NCBI RefSeq assembly: GCF_000785435.2
Contig: NZ_JTDB02000017.1
Span: 30,280-94,279 of the forward strand
Source: Paraburkholderia sacchari
GTDB taxonomy: Bacteria; Pseudomonadota; Gammaproteobacteria; Burkholderiales; Burkholderiaceae
Length of the DNA: 64,000 nt
Reading direction: 5' to 3'
Positions 16,648 to 23,885 of this stretch are shown here, piece after piece (positions within the stretch are counted from its first letter, which is position 1; each line of letters opens with the position of its first letter). The position numbers were made by a program, and so were the translations under genes. The notes under the pieces were generated by a model. It had not been told where the DNA came from, searched no databases, and saw only the letters and a program-made list of their open reading frames with translations.

Positions 16648-18165
16648 CTGATTTCCGCACCGTCCGCTCATGCGCCCGCCGTCGTCTGGTTCCGCGACGA
16701 TCTGCGCCTCGCCGATCAGCCCGCGCTGGCCCACGCGGCCGCCACGGGCCGGCCACTGATCTGCCTCTATATTCACGATCCCCAGGCGGCCGGCGAACGG
16801 GCGCCCGGGGGCGCGGCGCGCTGGTGGCTGCACGCAACGCTGGCTGCGCTCGACGCGGCGCTGCGCGAGCGCGGCGGCCGGCTCCTGCTGATGAAAGGCG
16901 CCGAGAGCGAGATGCTGGAGGCATGCATCGCGGCGAGCGGCGCGACTGGCGTCTACTGGAACCGCCGCTACGGCGGCCAGGAGCGCGACGGCGATGCCCG
17001 CCTGAAGGCGGGGTTGCGCGAGCGCGGGCTGACGGTCGAGAGCTTCAACGCAACGCTGCTCTACGAGCCGTGGACGGTGCTCAACCAGGCCGGTGAACCG
17101 TTCCAGGTGTTTTCGGCCTGGTGGCGTGCGTGCCGGCGCGCCGGCGATCCGCTGCCGCCGGCCAGCGCCCCGCGACGGTGGAATTTTCAATCGATACCGG
17201 CACGTCTTGCCCGGCTCGCATCCACGCTCGACGACCTCGGCCTTGAGCCGCGCAGGCCCGACTGGGCCACAGGCCTGCGCGAAGCGTGGCCAGCTGGCGA
17301 GGAGGCCGCGCTCGAACGTCTGCGTGCGTTTTTCTCCGACGATTTCGAGGCCTACGCAGGCGAGCGCGACGCGCCGGATCTTGCGGCAACCAGCCGCCTG
17401 TCGCCTTATTTGCGCGTGGGTGCGCTCTCGCCGCGCCAGGTGTATGCCGCGCTGCGGGCCGCGCAATACGATGGCGCGGCGGGTTCGCGCGGGCGCCGCG
17501 AGGCCAGCGCGGAAAAATTCGCCAGCGAGCTGGGATGGCGAGAGTTCTGCTACTACCAGCGCTATCACTATCCCGATCTGGCACGGCGCAACCTGCGTCC
17601 GGCATTCGACGCCATGCCCTGGCGGCGCGATACCAGCGGCCTGCGCGCGTGGCAGCGCGGCCTGACGGGTTATCCGTTCGTCGATGCAGGCATGCGCGAG
17701 CTGTGGCGCACCGGCTGGATGCACAACCGCGTGCGCATGGTGACCGCTTCGTTCGCGACCAAGCACCTGCTGCTGGACTGGCGCGCAGGCGAGCAGTGGT
17801 TCTGGGACACCCTCGTCGACGCCGACCCGGCCAGCAATCCGGCCAACTGGCAGTGGGTTGCCGGCTCTGGCATCGACGCCGCACCGTACTTTCGCATCTT
17901 CAATCCTGTATTGCAGGGCCAGAAGTTCGACCCGCGCGGCGCGTACGTCAGGAAATGGGTGCCCGAACTTGCATCGTTGCCCGACCGTCTGATCCATCAG
18001 CCCTGGAAGGCGAGCGCGCAAGAGCTGGAGGCGGCTGGCGTGCGGCTTGGCGTGGATTATCCGCACCCGCTGGTTGCGCATGAGGCGGCACGCGAGCGGG
18101 CGCTCGAGGCCTTCGCGAGAACCGGCAAGGCGCAAGGCAAACCGGCGCGGCTGTCATCGGCTTGA
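16648..18165 (+). CDS. phrB: Deoxyribodipyrimidine photolyase (class I CPD photolyase)
   Basis: About 505 residues. The photolyase/antenna domain begins VVWFRDDLRLADQPALAHAA and the FAD domain contains LGWREFCYYQRYHYPDLA, TGYPFVDAGMRELWRTGWMH, NRVRMVTASF, the LLLDWRAGEQWFWDTLVDAD region and DPASNPANWQWVAGSGID, all diagnostic of class I enzymes that split cyclobutane pyrimidine dimers with blue light. The frame is open for many codons before VVWF but has no in-frame ATG, GTG or TTG in the right place. CTG at 16648 is preceded by GAGG at 16638-16641 with six-base spacing and leaves nine residues before VVWF, as in relatives. The next ATG, at 16891, would delete the first 81 residues including the conserved N-terminus. 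Hence the CTG start, which needs proof. Confidence 0.88.
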   Translation: MISAPSAHAPAVVWFRDDLRLADQPALAHAAATGRPLICLYIHDPQAAGERAPGGAARWWLHATLAALDAALRERGGRLLLMKGAESEMLEACIAASGATGVYWNRRYGGQERDGDARLKAGLRERGLTVESFNATLLYEPWTVLNQAGEPFQVFSAWWRACRRAGDPLPPASAPRRWNFQSIPARLARLASTLDDLGLEPRRPDWATGLREAWPAGEEAALERLRAFFSDDFEAYAGERDAPDLAATSRLSPYLRVGALSPRQVYAALRAAQYDGAAGSRGRREASAEKFASELGWREFCYYQRYHYPDLARRNLRPAFDAMPWRRDTSGLRAWQRGLTGYPFVDAGMRELWRTGWMHNRVRMVTASFATKHLLLDWRAGEQWFWDTLVDADPASNPANWQWVAGSGIDAAPYFRIFNPVLQGQKFDPRGAYVRKWVPELASLPDRLIHQPWKASAQELEAAGVRLGVDYPHPLVAHEAARERALEAFARTGKAQGKPARLSSA

Positions 18166-18332
18166 CGCCGAGTACGGCTATCGTGCGCGTCGCGTGGTTG
18201 AACGCACGGCATCGGGATTGCTCTAATTGGGCGATCGGGCTCGTTGCCCTTAGTGTGTTGCCCGCTGCGAATCACGCGTCCATTGCGCCGCGCGGCACGC
18301 GAAACAGACAGAATGGCATTCAAGCAAACACA

Positions 18333-18743
18333 ATGAACGCAGTACACAAGCTCGACCAGACGACCATTGTGCTGGTCGAAGACGACCCGCAAAGCCGGGA
18401 TTCCCTGACCTCGCTGCTGGAGTCCGAAGGGGCCAGGGTCGTGGCGGTGGAGGACGCGGAAACGGGTATCGAAGCGGCGCTGAGCCTGCTGCCCGACGCC
18501 GTGGTCTGCGATCTGGATCTGCCCGCGATGGACGGCTTCTACCTGATCCAGCGCCTGCGCGATCACGAGATTCGCGGCGATCATGCCCCGGTTGTGGCGG
18601 TGGCGCTCACAGGCCATACCGACGAAAGCTGGCGGTTGCGCAGCATCGGCGAGGGCTTTCAGCACTTCATGACCAAGCCGGCGCGGCCCGAGGCGCTGGT
18701 GGCGCTGCTGAGCGACGCGATCGACGCGCGCCAGATGCCCTGA
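18333..18743 (+). CDS. Single-domain response regulator
   Basis: A 136-residue protein that is only a receiver domain: TTIVLVEDDPQSRDSLTSLL (acidic pair EDD), DAVVCDLDLPAMDGFYLI (phospho-acceptor Asp in CDLDLP), VAVALTGHTDE (the Ser/Thr switch), and HFMTKPARPEAL (conserved Lys-Pro). There is no output domain, so it acts by protein-protein interaction or as a phosphate relay or sink. No kinase gene is adjacent; the nearest is the hybrid kinase at 23886. The start is ATG 18333; the frame is open upstream but composition there is non-coding. Confidence 0.88.
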   Translation: MNAVHKLDQTTIVLVEDDPQSRDSLTSLLESEGARVVAVEDAETGIEAALSLLPDAVVCDLDLPAMDGFYLIQRLRDHEIRGDHAPVVAVALTGHTDESWRLRSIGEGFQHFMTKPARPEALVALLSDAIDARQMP

Positions 18744-18806
18744 CCAGTGCCGGTGCGGCGCCGGGCGGTTGTACCGCGCCGCCGCTCAGGTTTTCTCGGT
18801 GTCGCT

Positions 18807-19466
18807 TCAGGGCTGTGCGGCGGTCTGCGTGCCTTCGGCGGCCGATTCGGCAGGCGCCGCATCGGCGGTCTGGCATTGCGCGCAGACGCCCTTGAGCTCG
18901 ATGCCGTCGCCCGAGAGCCGGTAACCCGCGGCTTCGATCTGGGCGACCAGCGCCTGGCGCAGCTTGGGCTCGTGGAGTTCCGTGACGTTGCCGCATTGCT
19001 GGCAGACGACGAGGATGCCGTGTTGACACTGCGTGAGGTCGTGGCAGACGGCAAACGCATTGATCGATTCGATGCGGTGGATGAGCCCCGCCGTCAGCAG
19101 GAAATCGAGTGCGCGATAAACCGTGGGCGGCGCCGATCCCGGATGGATCTGACGCATTTCGTCGAGCAGCGAATAGGCCTTGGTGGCGCGGCCCGAGGCG
19201 AGCAGCAGCTCGAGCACCTTGCGGCGGATCGGCGTGAGTTTCTCGCCGCGCTCGCGGCAGTAGGCCTCGGCCATTGCAAGCGCGTTTTCGAGCGATGCGC
19301 CTGCGATACCGGCCACCCCGCCGGCCACCCCGCCTGCAATCCCGTTTACGCCGCCCGCGTCATGACCATGATCGTGCGCCTCGTGAGCGCGATCGTGATC
19401 GAGCGGATGATCATGCGCGTGGCCGTGTGAGGCTGCGGCGCCGAGGGACGGTTTGGCTGTCTTCAT
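18807..19466 (-). CDS. zur: Fur-family regulator, Zur-like, with His-rich N-terminus
   Basis: A 219-residue metal-responsive repressor. Residues 12-40 are very rich in His and Asp (HGHAHDHPLDHDRAHEAHDH), then a Gly/Val/Ala linker with repeated GGVAG, then the Fur winged helix (GEKLTPIRRKVLELLLASGR, SLLDEMRQIHPGSAPPTVYR) and the dimerisation/metal domain with HDLTQCQHGILVVCQQCGN (CxxC) and LKGVCAQCQ (second CxxC). The two CxxC pairs form the structural zinc site. The TVYRALDFLLTAGLIHRIES context matches Zur better than Fur. The His-rich arm is absent in classic Zur and may buffer or sense zinc. No znuABC is visible nearby. Confidence 0.82.
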   Translation of the reverse strand: MKTAKPSLGAAASHGHAHDHPLDHDRAHEAHDHGHDAGGVNGIAGGVAGGVAGIAGASLENALAMAEAYCRERGEKLTPIRRKVLELLLASGRATKAYSLLDEMRQIHPGSAPPTVYRALDFLLTAGLIHRIESINAFAVCHDLTQCQHGILVVCQQCGNVTELHEPKLRQALVAQIEAAGYRLSGDGIELKGVCAQCQTADAAPAESAAEGTQTAAQP

Positions 19467-19519
19467 GCTGCGATTATACGGGGCGCGTCGCGCGTGCGCC
19501 GGCGCGCCCCCGGGACGGC

Positions 19520-20146
19520 TCAGGTCAGCGGCAGGTCGATGTACTTGCGAAAGCCCTGGCGCTGCGCGAGGCGCTGATACCAGCGCTCGAGATTCGGCAG
19601 CCCGGGCCGCTCGATGCCTACGAGCCCGAACCAGCGCTGCGCGTACGAACCCAGCACGATGTCGGCGAGCGAGAAGCGCTCGTTCTCGAGGAAGAAGCGG
19701 CCTTGCAGATGGCGGTCGAGCAGCGTCCACAGCGTGGCCACGTTCTGCACGTCGGCTTCGATTTTCGCGGGGTCGCGCTTTTCGGGCGGCGTGCGCACGA
19801 GCGCGAGAAAGAGCGGCCGCTCGGCGGGCGCGAGCGTGCCGATCGACCAGTCGAGCCAGCGCTCGATCGAAGCGCGCACCTTCGGGTCGGTGGGGTAGAG
19901 CAGGCTCGACGGGCCGTATTCCATCGCAAGATAACGCAGGATCGCGTTCGATTCCCACAGCACGAAACTGCCGTCCGCGAGCGTCGGAATCTTGCCGTTC
20001 GGGTTCATCGCGAGGTAGGACGGGTCGTCGAGATGGCCGAACTGGCCGCCCGCGTCGATACGTTCGAACGGCAGCACGAGTTCGTCGCAACACCACAGCA
20101 CTTTCTGGACGTTCACCGAGTTGGCGCGTCCCCAGATCTTGATCAT
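19520..20146 (-). CDS. Glutathione S-transferase family protein
   Basis: A 208-residue soluble protein. The N-terminal thioredoxin-like domain runs IKIWGRANSVNVQKVLWCCD to NPNGKIPTLADGSFVLWESN, which holds the cis-proline (IPTL) and the E-S pair that bind glutathione; Ser near residue 9 is the likely activating residue. The C-terminal all-helical domain includes RFFLENERFSLADIVLGSYA with the conserved N-capping Asp. The WGRANSVNVQKV form is common in a bacterial subgroup of unknown substrate. Start at ATG 20146; an upstream ATG at 20179 would add 11 residues with no family match. Confidence 0.9.
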   Translation of the reverse strand: MIKIWGRANSVNVQKVLWCCDELVLPFERIDAGGQFGHLDDPSYLAMNPNGKIPTLADGSFVLWESNAILRYLAMEYGPSSLLYPTDPKVRASIERWLDWSIGTLAPAERPLFLALVRTPPEKRDPAKIEADVQNVATLWTLLDRHLQGRFFLENERFSLADIVLGSYAQRWFGLVGIERPGLPNLERWYQRLAQRQGFRKYIDLPLT

Positions 20147-20317
20147 CCGGCGCTCTCTCCTTTGCAGCAAAGATAGCAACGATACACGATCCGGGCGGGC
20201 TTATTGAACATGCGCCGCAGCCTCATCCGTAGAATAGCCGCAGCACACTCCGTCCATCCCACCCCGAGTCAGGCCGAATCTGGCGCCACCCGACTCACCG
20301 CGCGACGAGAACCGCCC

Positions 20318-22087
20318 ATGGCTCGCATTGTCCCCGACGACTGGCAGCATCTGGAAGCAACCGGCGCGGCCGCGCGCGAACGCGAGACGCTCGCGCTGTT
20401 CGAGCGCGGTCTGCCCGCTGGCTACACGGTCTATCACGGCGTGCACTGGACGCGCATCGTGGAAGGGTTCTCCGTATTCGGCGAAGCGGACTTCGTGATC
20501 GTGAGCCCGTCTGGGCGCGCGCTGATCGTCGAGCAAAAAACCGGTTTCCTGCGCGAGACGAAAAACGGTCTCGTGAAAGCGTATCTGCAAACCGAACGCA
20601 ATGTCGCGGTCGGGCTCGCGCGCACGGTGGAGCGTTTGCACCGGCGCTTCACGGCGGCGTTCGGCGCGGGCAACTACGGTCTCGAAGAACTCTTTTACTG
20701 TCCCGACCATGTAGTGCGCGAGCCGGCGATCGCAGGCGTGCAGCCCTCGCGCATCGTCGACGCCACGCGCAAGTCGCAGCTCGCGGCCATCGTGCGCGAG
20801 GCCTTGCCCGCCGACGAGCCGCGCCTGCCGAGCGCCGCGAAGATCCATCATTTTCTCGCCGACGAACTTTCGCTCACGCCGGACGCCAGCGCGCTGGTGG
20901 GCGCGGCGGGCACGCTCGTCACGCGTCTCGCGGGCGGGCTCGCCAGCTGGGCGCGGCGTCTCGAGTTCGAGCCGTTTCGCCTGCGCGTGATCGGCACGGC
21001 GGGCTCGGGCAAGACGCAGCTCGCGCTGCAGGTGATGAAGGACGCCGTCGCGCGCGGCGCGCGAACGCTCTATGTGTGCTTCAACCGGCCGCTTGCCGAT
21101 CACATTGCGAAGGTCGCGCCGCCCGAAGCGAAAGTGGCCAACTACCATCAGCTATGCGACTGGGTTTTGCGCGACAGCGGCCACGTGCCCGACTTCGAGG
21201 GCGCCAATGTCTTCGACGAACTGGAACGGCATTTCGCACAGACGCCCGTCGACGCGCGCTGGCAGTTCGACGTGGTGATCGTCGACGAGGGCCAGGATTT
21301 CCAGCCGGCATGGGTCGATGCGCTCGCGCGGCTGTTGCGTCCCGGCGCGGCGTGGTGGTGGCTCGAAGACCCGTTGCAGAACCTCTATGTGCGCGAGCCC
21401 GTGGCCTTGCCCGGCTGGACCGTGCTGCGCGAGACCACCAATTACCGCAGTCCGCGCGATATTCTCGCGTTCCTGCGCGAGGCGGCGGCAGAGGCCGCGC
21501 CCGCGCTCGCGCAACTGGTTGCGGGCAGCCCGTTCGACGGTTCCGAGGTCACGTTTGCCATATGGGAAGGCCGGGACGAGCCGGACGAGCGGGACGAGCG
21601 GGAAGAGCGCGCCGCGCAGGGCGCTGCACTCGCGCAGGAGAGCGCCGTGGTGGTGGCGACCAAGCGTGCCATCACGCAGGCGCTCTCGTTCGGCTTTCGC
21701 AAGCAGGACATCGTGGTGCTGTCGTTCCGGGGCCGCGAGCACTCGCACTTCACGGCGCTCGACCATCTGGGACCGCATCGGCTGCGCAGCTTCACGGGGC
21801 AATACGATCTGTTCGGCAATCCGCAGTATCGCGACGGCGACGTGCTGCTCGATTCGATCTATCGCTTCAAGGGACAGTCGGCGCCCTGCGTGATCCTCAC
21901 CGATGTCGACTTCGAGACGCTCGACGAGCGCGCCGCGCGCAAGCTCTTCGTGGGCGCGACGCGGGCGACGATGAAGCTGATCGTGGTGGCCTCGGCGCGC
22001 GCCGCACGGGCGATGGGGCATGACCCGGCGGCGGCGTCCGCCGGGCGCGCCGGGCCGGGCGGGAAGCGCGAGGCACGCGCGCAATAG
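20318..22087 (+). CDS. NERD-domain nuclease fused to UvrD/Rep-like SF1 helicase
   Basis: A 589-residue protein. Residues 25-140 form a nuclease-related domain of the PD-(D/E)xK type: EADFVIV (Asp59) and LIVEQKTG (Glu72, Lys74). Residues 220-570 are an SF1 helicase: Walker A GTAGSGKT at 226-233, the Walker B motif VDEGQD at 322-327, the ETTNYRSPRDI motif IV region, SIYRFKGQSAPCVIL (motif V) and FVGATRATMKLIVV (motif VI). The arrangement suggests a DNA-unwinding enzyme that also cuts; relatives are seen in defence and repair settings, but no partner genes are adjacent here. Start at ATG 20318, with weak ribosome-binding sequence; an in-frame ATG at 20204 would add 38 residues of poor quality. 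Confidence 0.85.
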   Translation: MARIVPDDWQHLEATGAAARERETLALFERGLPAGYTVYHGVHWTRIVEGFSVFGEADFVIVSPSGRALIVEQKTGFLRETKNGLVKAYLQTERNVAVGLARTVERLHRRFTAAFGAGNYGLEELFYCPDHVVREPAIAGVQPSRIVDATRKSQLAAIVREALPADEPRLPSAAKIHHFLADELSLTPDASALVGAAGTLVTRLAGGLASWARRLEFEPFRLRVIGTAGSGKTQLALQVMKDAVARGARTLYVCFNRPLADHIAKVAPPEAKVANYHQLCDWVLRDSGHVPDFEGANVFDELERHFAQTPVDARWQFDVVIVDEGQDFQPAWVDALARLLRPGAAWWWLEDPLQNLYVREPVALPGWTVLRETTNYRSPRDILAFLREAAAEAAPALAQLVAGSPFDGSEVTFAIWEGRDEPDERDEREERAAQGAALAQESAVVVATKRAITQALSFGFRKQDIVVLSFRGREHSHFTALDHLGPHRLRSFTGQYDLFGNPQYRDGDVLLDSIYRFKGQSAPCVILTDVDFETLDERAARKLFVGATRATMKLIVVASARAARAMGHDPAAASAGRAGPGGKREARAQ

Positions 22088-22160
22088 CGGCGCAGGGAAA
22101 AGCAGGCAGCGGCTGTGCGTGCGAAGGGAACTGAAACAGCGAAACGGAACTGCGCGCGCC

Positions 22161-23108
22161 TCAACCCCAGGCCGAAGCGCCGATCAGCGTACCCACGCGT
22201 GCCTGGGCGTTCCACCAGATCACGCGCAACAGCGGCGCGAGCCGCGCGATATAGATGGCCTGCACCGGATCGCTTTCGATGAAATGCGTCACGCCGCAGC
22301 GCACCGCCGCGGCGGCCTTGTGCCCAGCCGCGCCCGAAGGCGTGTCGTCGTGCTCGCCCGGCGCGCGCATCATCAGCTCCAGATGCCCGAAGCCGTGCCG
22401 GTCGAGCCAGGTCTGGGTGCGCTCGCGGTCGATCTCGGGGCGTCCCGTGATAATGGCGCGCGCATGCTTCAAGTCGATGTCGGGAATGCGATCGAGCGGC
22501 AGCAGCGCATCGCGCTCGGCGAGCGCCATCTCGAGATCCTCGTCGTAGCGCGAGAGCGGAATGTCGGGCAGGAGAATGCCGTCGAGGTCGATCGCGTAGA
22601 CCGTGTAGTCGTGATCGTTGGCCATGCCCGTGCCTTCGCGCGCGCCATCGCGCGTCCAGTCGGCGCGGTAGCGGTCGGTGTAAGCCTGGCGCTCCCACGG
22701 GAACAGCGCGAAATAGCCGCTCGCGTCGATCGAATAGTCGGGGCGCAGGCGGCTCAGGTCGTCATAGGCGCCCGTGAGCGTGCGCACCACGAGGCCGTGT
22801 TCGCGCAGGAACGCAATGCAGTCGACGAGCGTGTGGCCGCGTCCGGCAATGTCCTCGCAAACCAGCACTTTCGAGCCGGGCTCGGGCATGGGCAGCGTGG
22901 AATCCCAGCGCACCTCGCGGGTTTCGCGCGAGTAGCGCAGGAACGCGACGTTCGCGCCGGTTGCGTGCGAGACCATCAGGGCGAGCGGCGCGCCGCCGCG
23001 CAGGATGCCGACGACCGCGGCGAAATCCTCCTCGATCAGCAACGGCTGCAGCGATTCGACCCAATGGTCGAGCTGTTCGTAGGTGAGCGGGACGACGGGT
23101 TTGTTCAT
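22161..23108 (-). CDS. Phosphoribosyltransferase-HAD phosphatase fusion protein
   Basis: A 315-residue two-domain protein. Residues 1-150 are a type I phosphoribosyltransferase: VVGILRGGAPLALMVS (pyrophosphate loop) and VLVCEDIAGRGHTLVD (the PRPP-binding acidic pair). Residues 170-315 resemble a HAD-superfamily hydrolase: YAIDLDGILLP (DxD nucleophile motif), AIITGRP (motif II), a Lys in GHKAAAAVRC and FIESDPVQAIYIA (acidic motif IV). The catalytic residues of both halves are present. It may link nucleotide salvage or a nucleoside modification to dephosphorylation. Start at ATG 23108 fits the domain, but there is no Shine-Dalgarno sequence on this strand; an earlier ATG at 23204 adds 32 residues. 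Confidence 0.8.
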   Translation of the reverse strand: MNKPVVPLTYEQLDHWVESLQPLLIEEDFAAVVGILRGGAPLALMVSHATGANVAFLRYSRETREVRWDSTLPMPEPGSKVLVCEDIAGRGHTLVDCIAFLREHGLVVRTLTGAYDDLSRLRPDYSIDASGYFALFPWERQAYTDRYRADWTRDGAREGTGMANDHDYTVYAIDLDGILLPDIPLSRYDEDLEMALAERDALLPLDRIPDIDLKHARAIITGRPEIDRERTQTWLDRHGFGHLELMMRAPGEHDDTPSGAAGHKAAAAVRCGVTHFIESDPVQAIYIARLAPLLRVIWWNAQARVGTLIGASAWG

Positions 23109-23296
23109 AAAGGAGACAGCTATGGCTGGATCAATGTTTGACGATATTATGCCTATGCTGACTGGCTCATGCAGACCGGCACGGGGCGGGCCGCGCGAAG
23201 GCACGGGCAGATATAAGCAGGCAAAAGCGCGCGAAGGGCCGGATCGTAAGACTGTCGCATGACCGCACCATGAATTTGCGCAAGGGGAGCAAAAGC

Positions 23297-23878
23297 ATGC
23301 AGGAATCCGTTGGCGGGCAAGATGACCGGCAAGAACTCAGGCAAGAATTCCGGCACGCCTCGCGCGAACGCCGGCGCTTCACGGCCGCGCTCGCGGGATG
23401 GCTGGCGGCTGTCGCCGTCCCGCCCCGGCTCGCTCTGGCGGCCCAGGACGACTCGCTCCAGCTCGACGTGAACGGAGCGGTGCGCGCGACCAACAACGCC
23501 GCGCACACCGCCTGGCACTTCACCGCCGAGGCGCTGCTCAAGCTGCCGCCGCATTCGATCGTGACGTCCACTACCTGGACGCCGCGCTCGACCTTCACGG
23601 GCCCGCTGCTCTCGGACGTGCTGAGCATCGTGGGCGCTTACGGCAGCCAGATCGAGATTCATACCATCGACGACTACACTTGCGTCGTGCCCGTCTCCGA
23701 CGCCACGCGCTACGGCGCGGTGCTGGCCTACGAGATGAACGGCAAGCGCCTGAAGGTGAGCAATTTCGGCCCGCTATTCCTGGTCTATCCGCGCGACCAG
23801 TTCCCGCAGGAGCTCGACGGCGCGGCGGGCGACGCCAAGTTCGCCTGGCAGATCGTTTCGATGACCATCAAGCAGTGA
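23297..23878 (+). CDS. Periplasmic molybdopterin-fold protein, probable sensor partner of the adjacent kinase
   Basis: A 193-residue protein starting at ATG 23297 behind GGGGAG with seven-base spacing. Residues 22-52 contain a twin-arginine-type leader (RERRRFTAALAGWLAA followed by PPRLALAA), so export of a folded, cofactor-bearing protein is possible. The mature part resembles a small oxidoreductase molybdopterin-binding domain: AWHFTAEALLKLPPHSIVTS, FTGPLLSDVLSIVGAYG and DDYTCVVPVSD. It lacks other domains of sulfite oxidase. It ends eight bases before the hybrid kinase gene, so the two are surely cotranscribed. Paired genes of this kind occur as periplasmic ligand-binding partners of sensor kinases; that function is inferred. 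Confidence 0.75.
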   Translation: MQESVGGQDDRQELRQEFRHASRERRRFTAALAGWLAAVAVPPRLALAAQDDSLQLDVNGAVRATNNAAHTAWHFTAEALLKLPPHSIVTSTTWTPRSTFTGPLLSDVLSIVGAYGSQIEIHTIDDYTCVVPVSDATRYGAVLAYEMNGKRLKVSNFGPLFLVYPRDQFPQELDGAAGDAKFAWQIVSMTIKQ

Positions 23879-23885
23879 GAAGGTG

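Noticed and set aside
15799..18135. Long minus-strand frame opposite TetR and photolyase
   Set aside because: Arg-rich, no domains; both plus-strand genes are clear.
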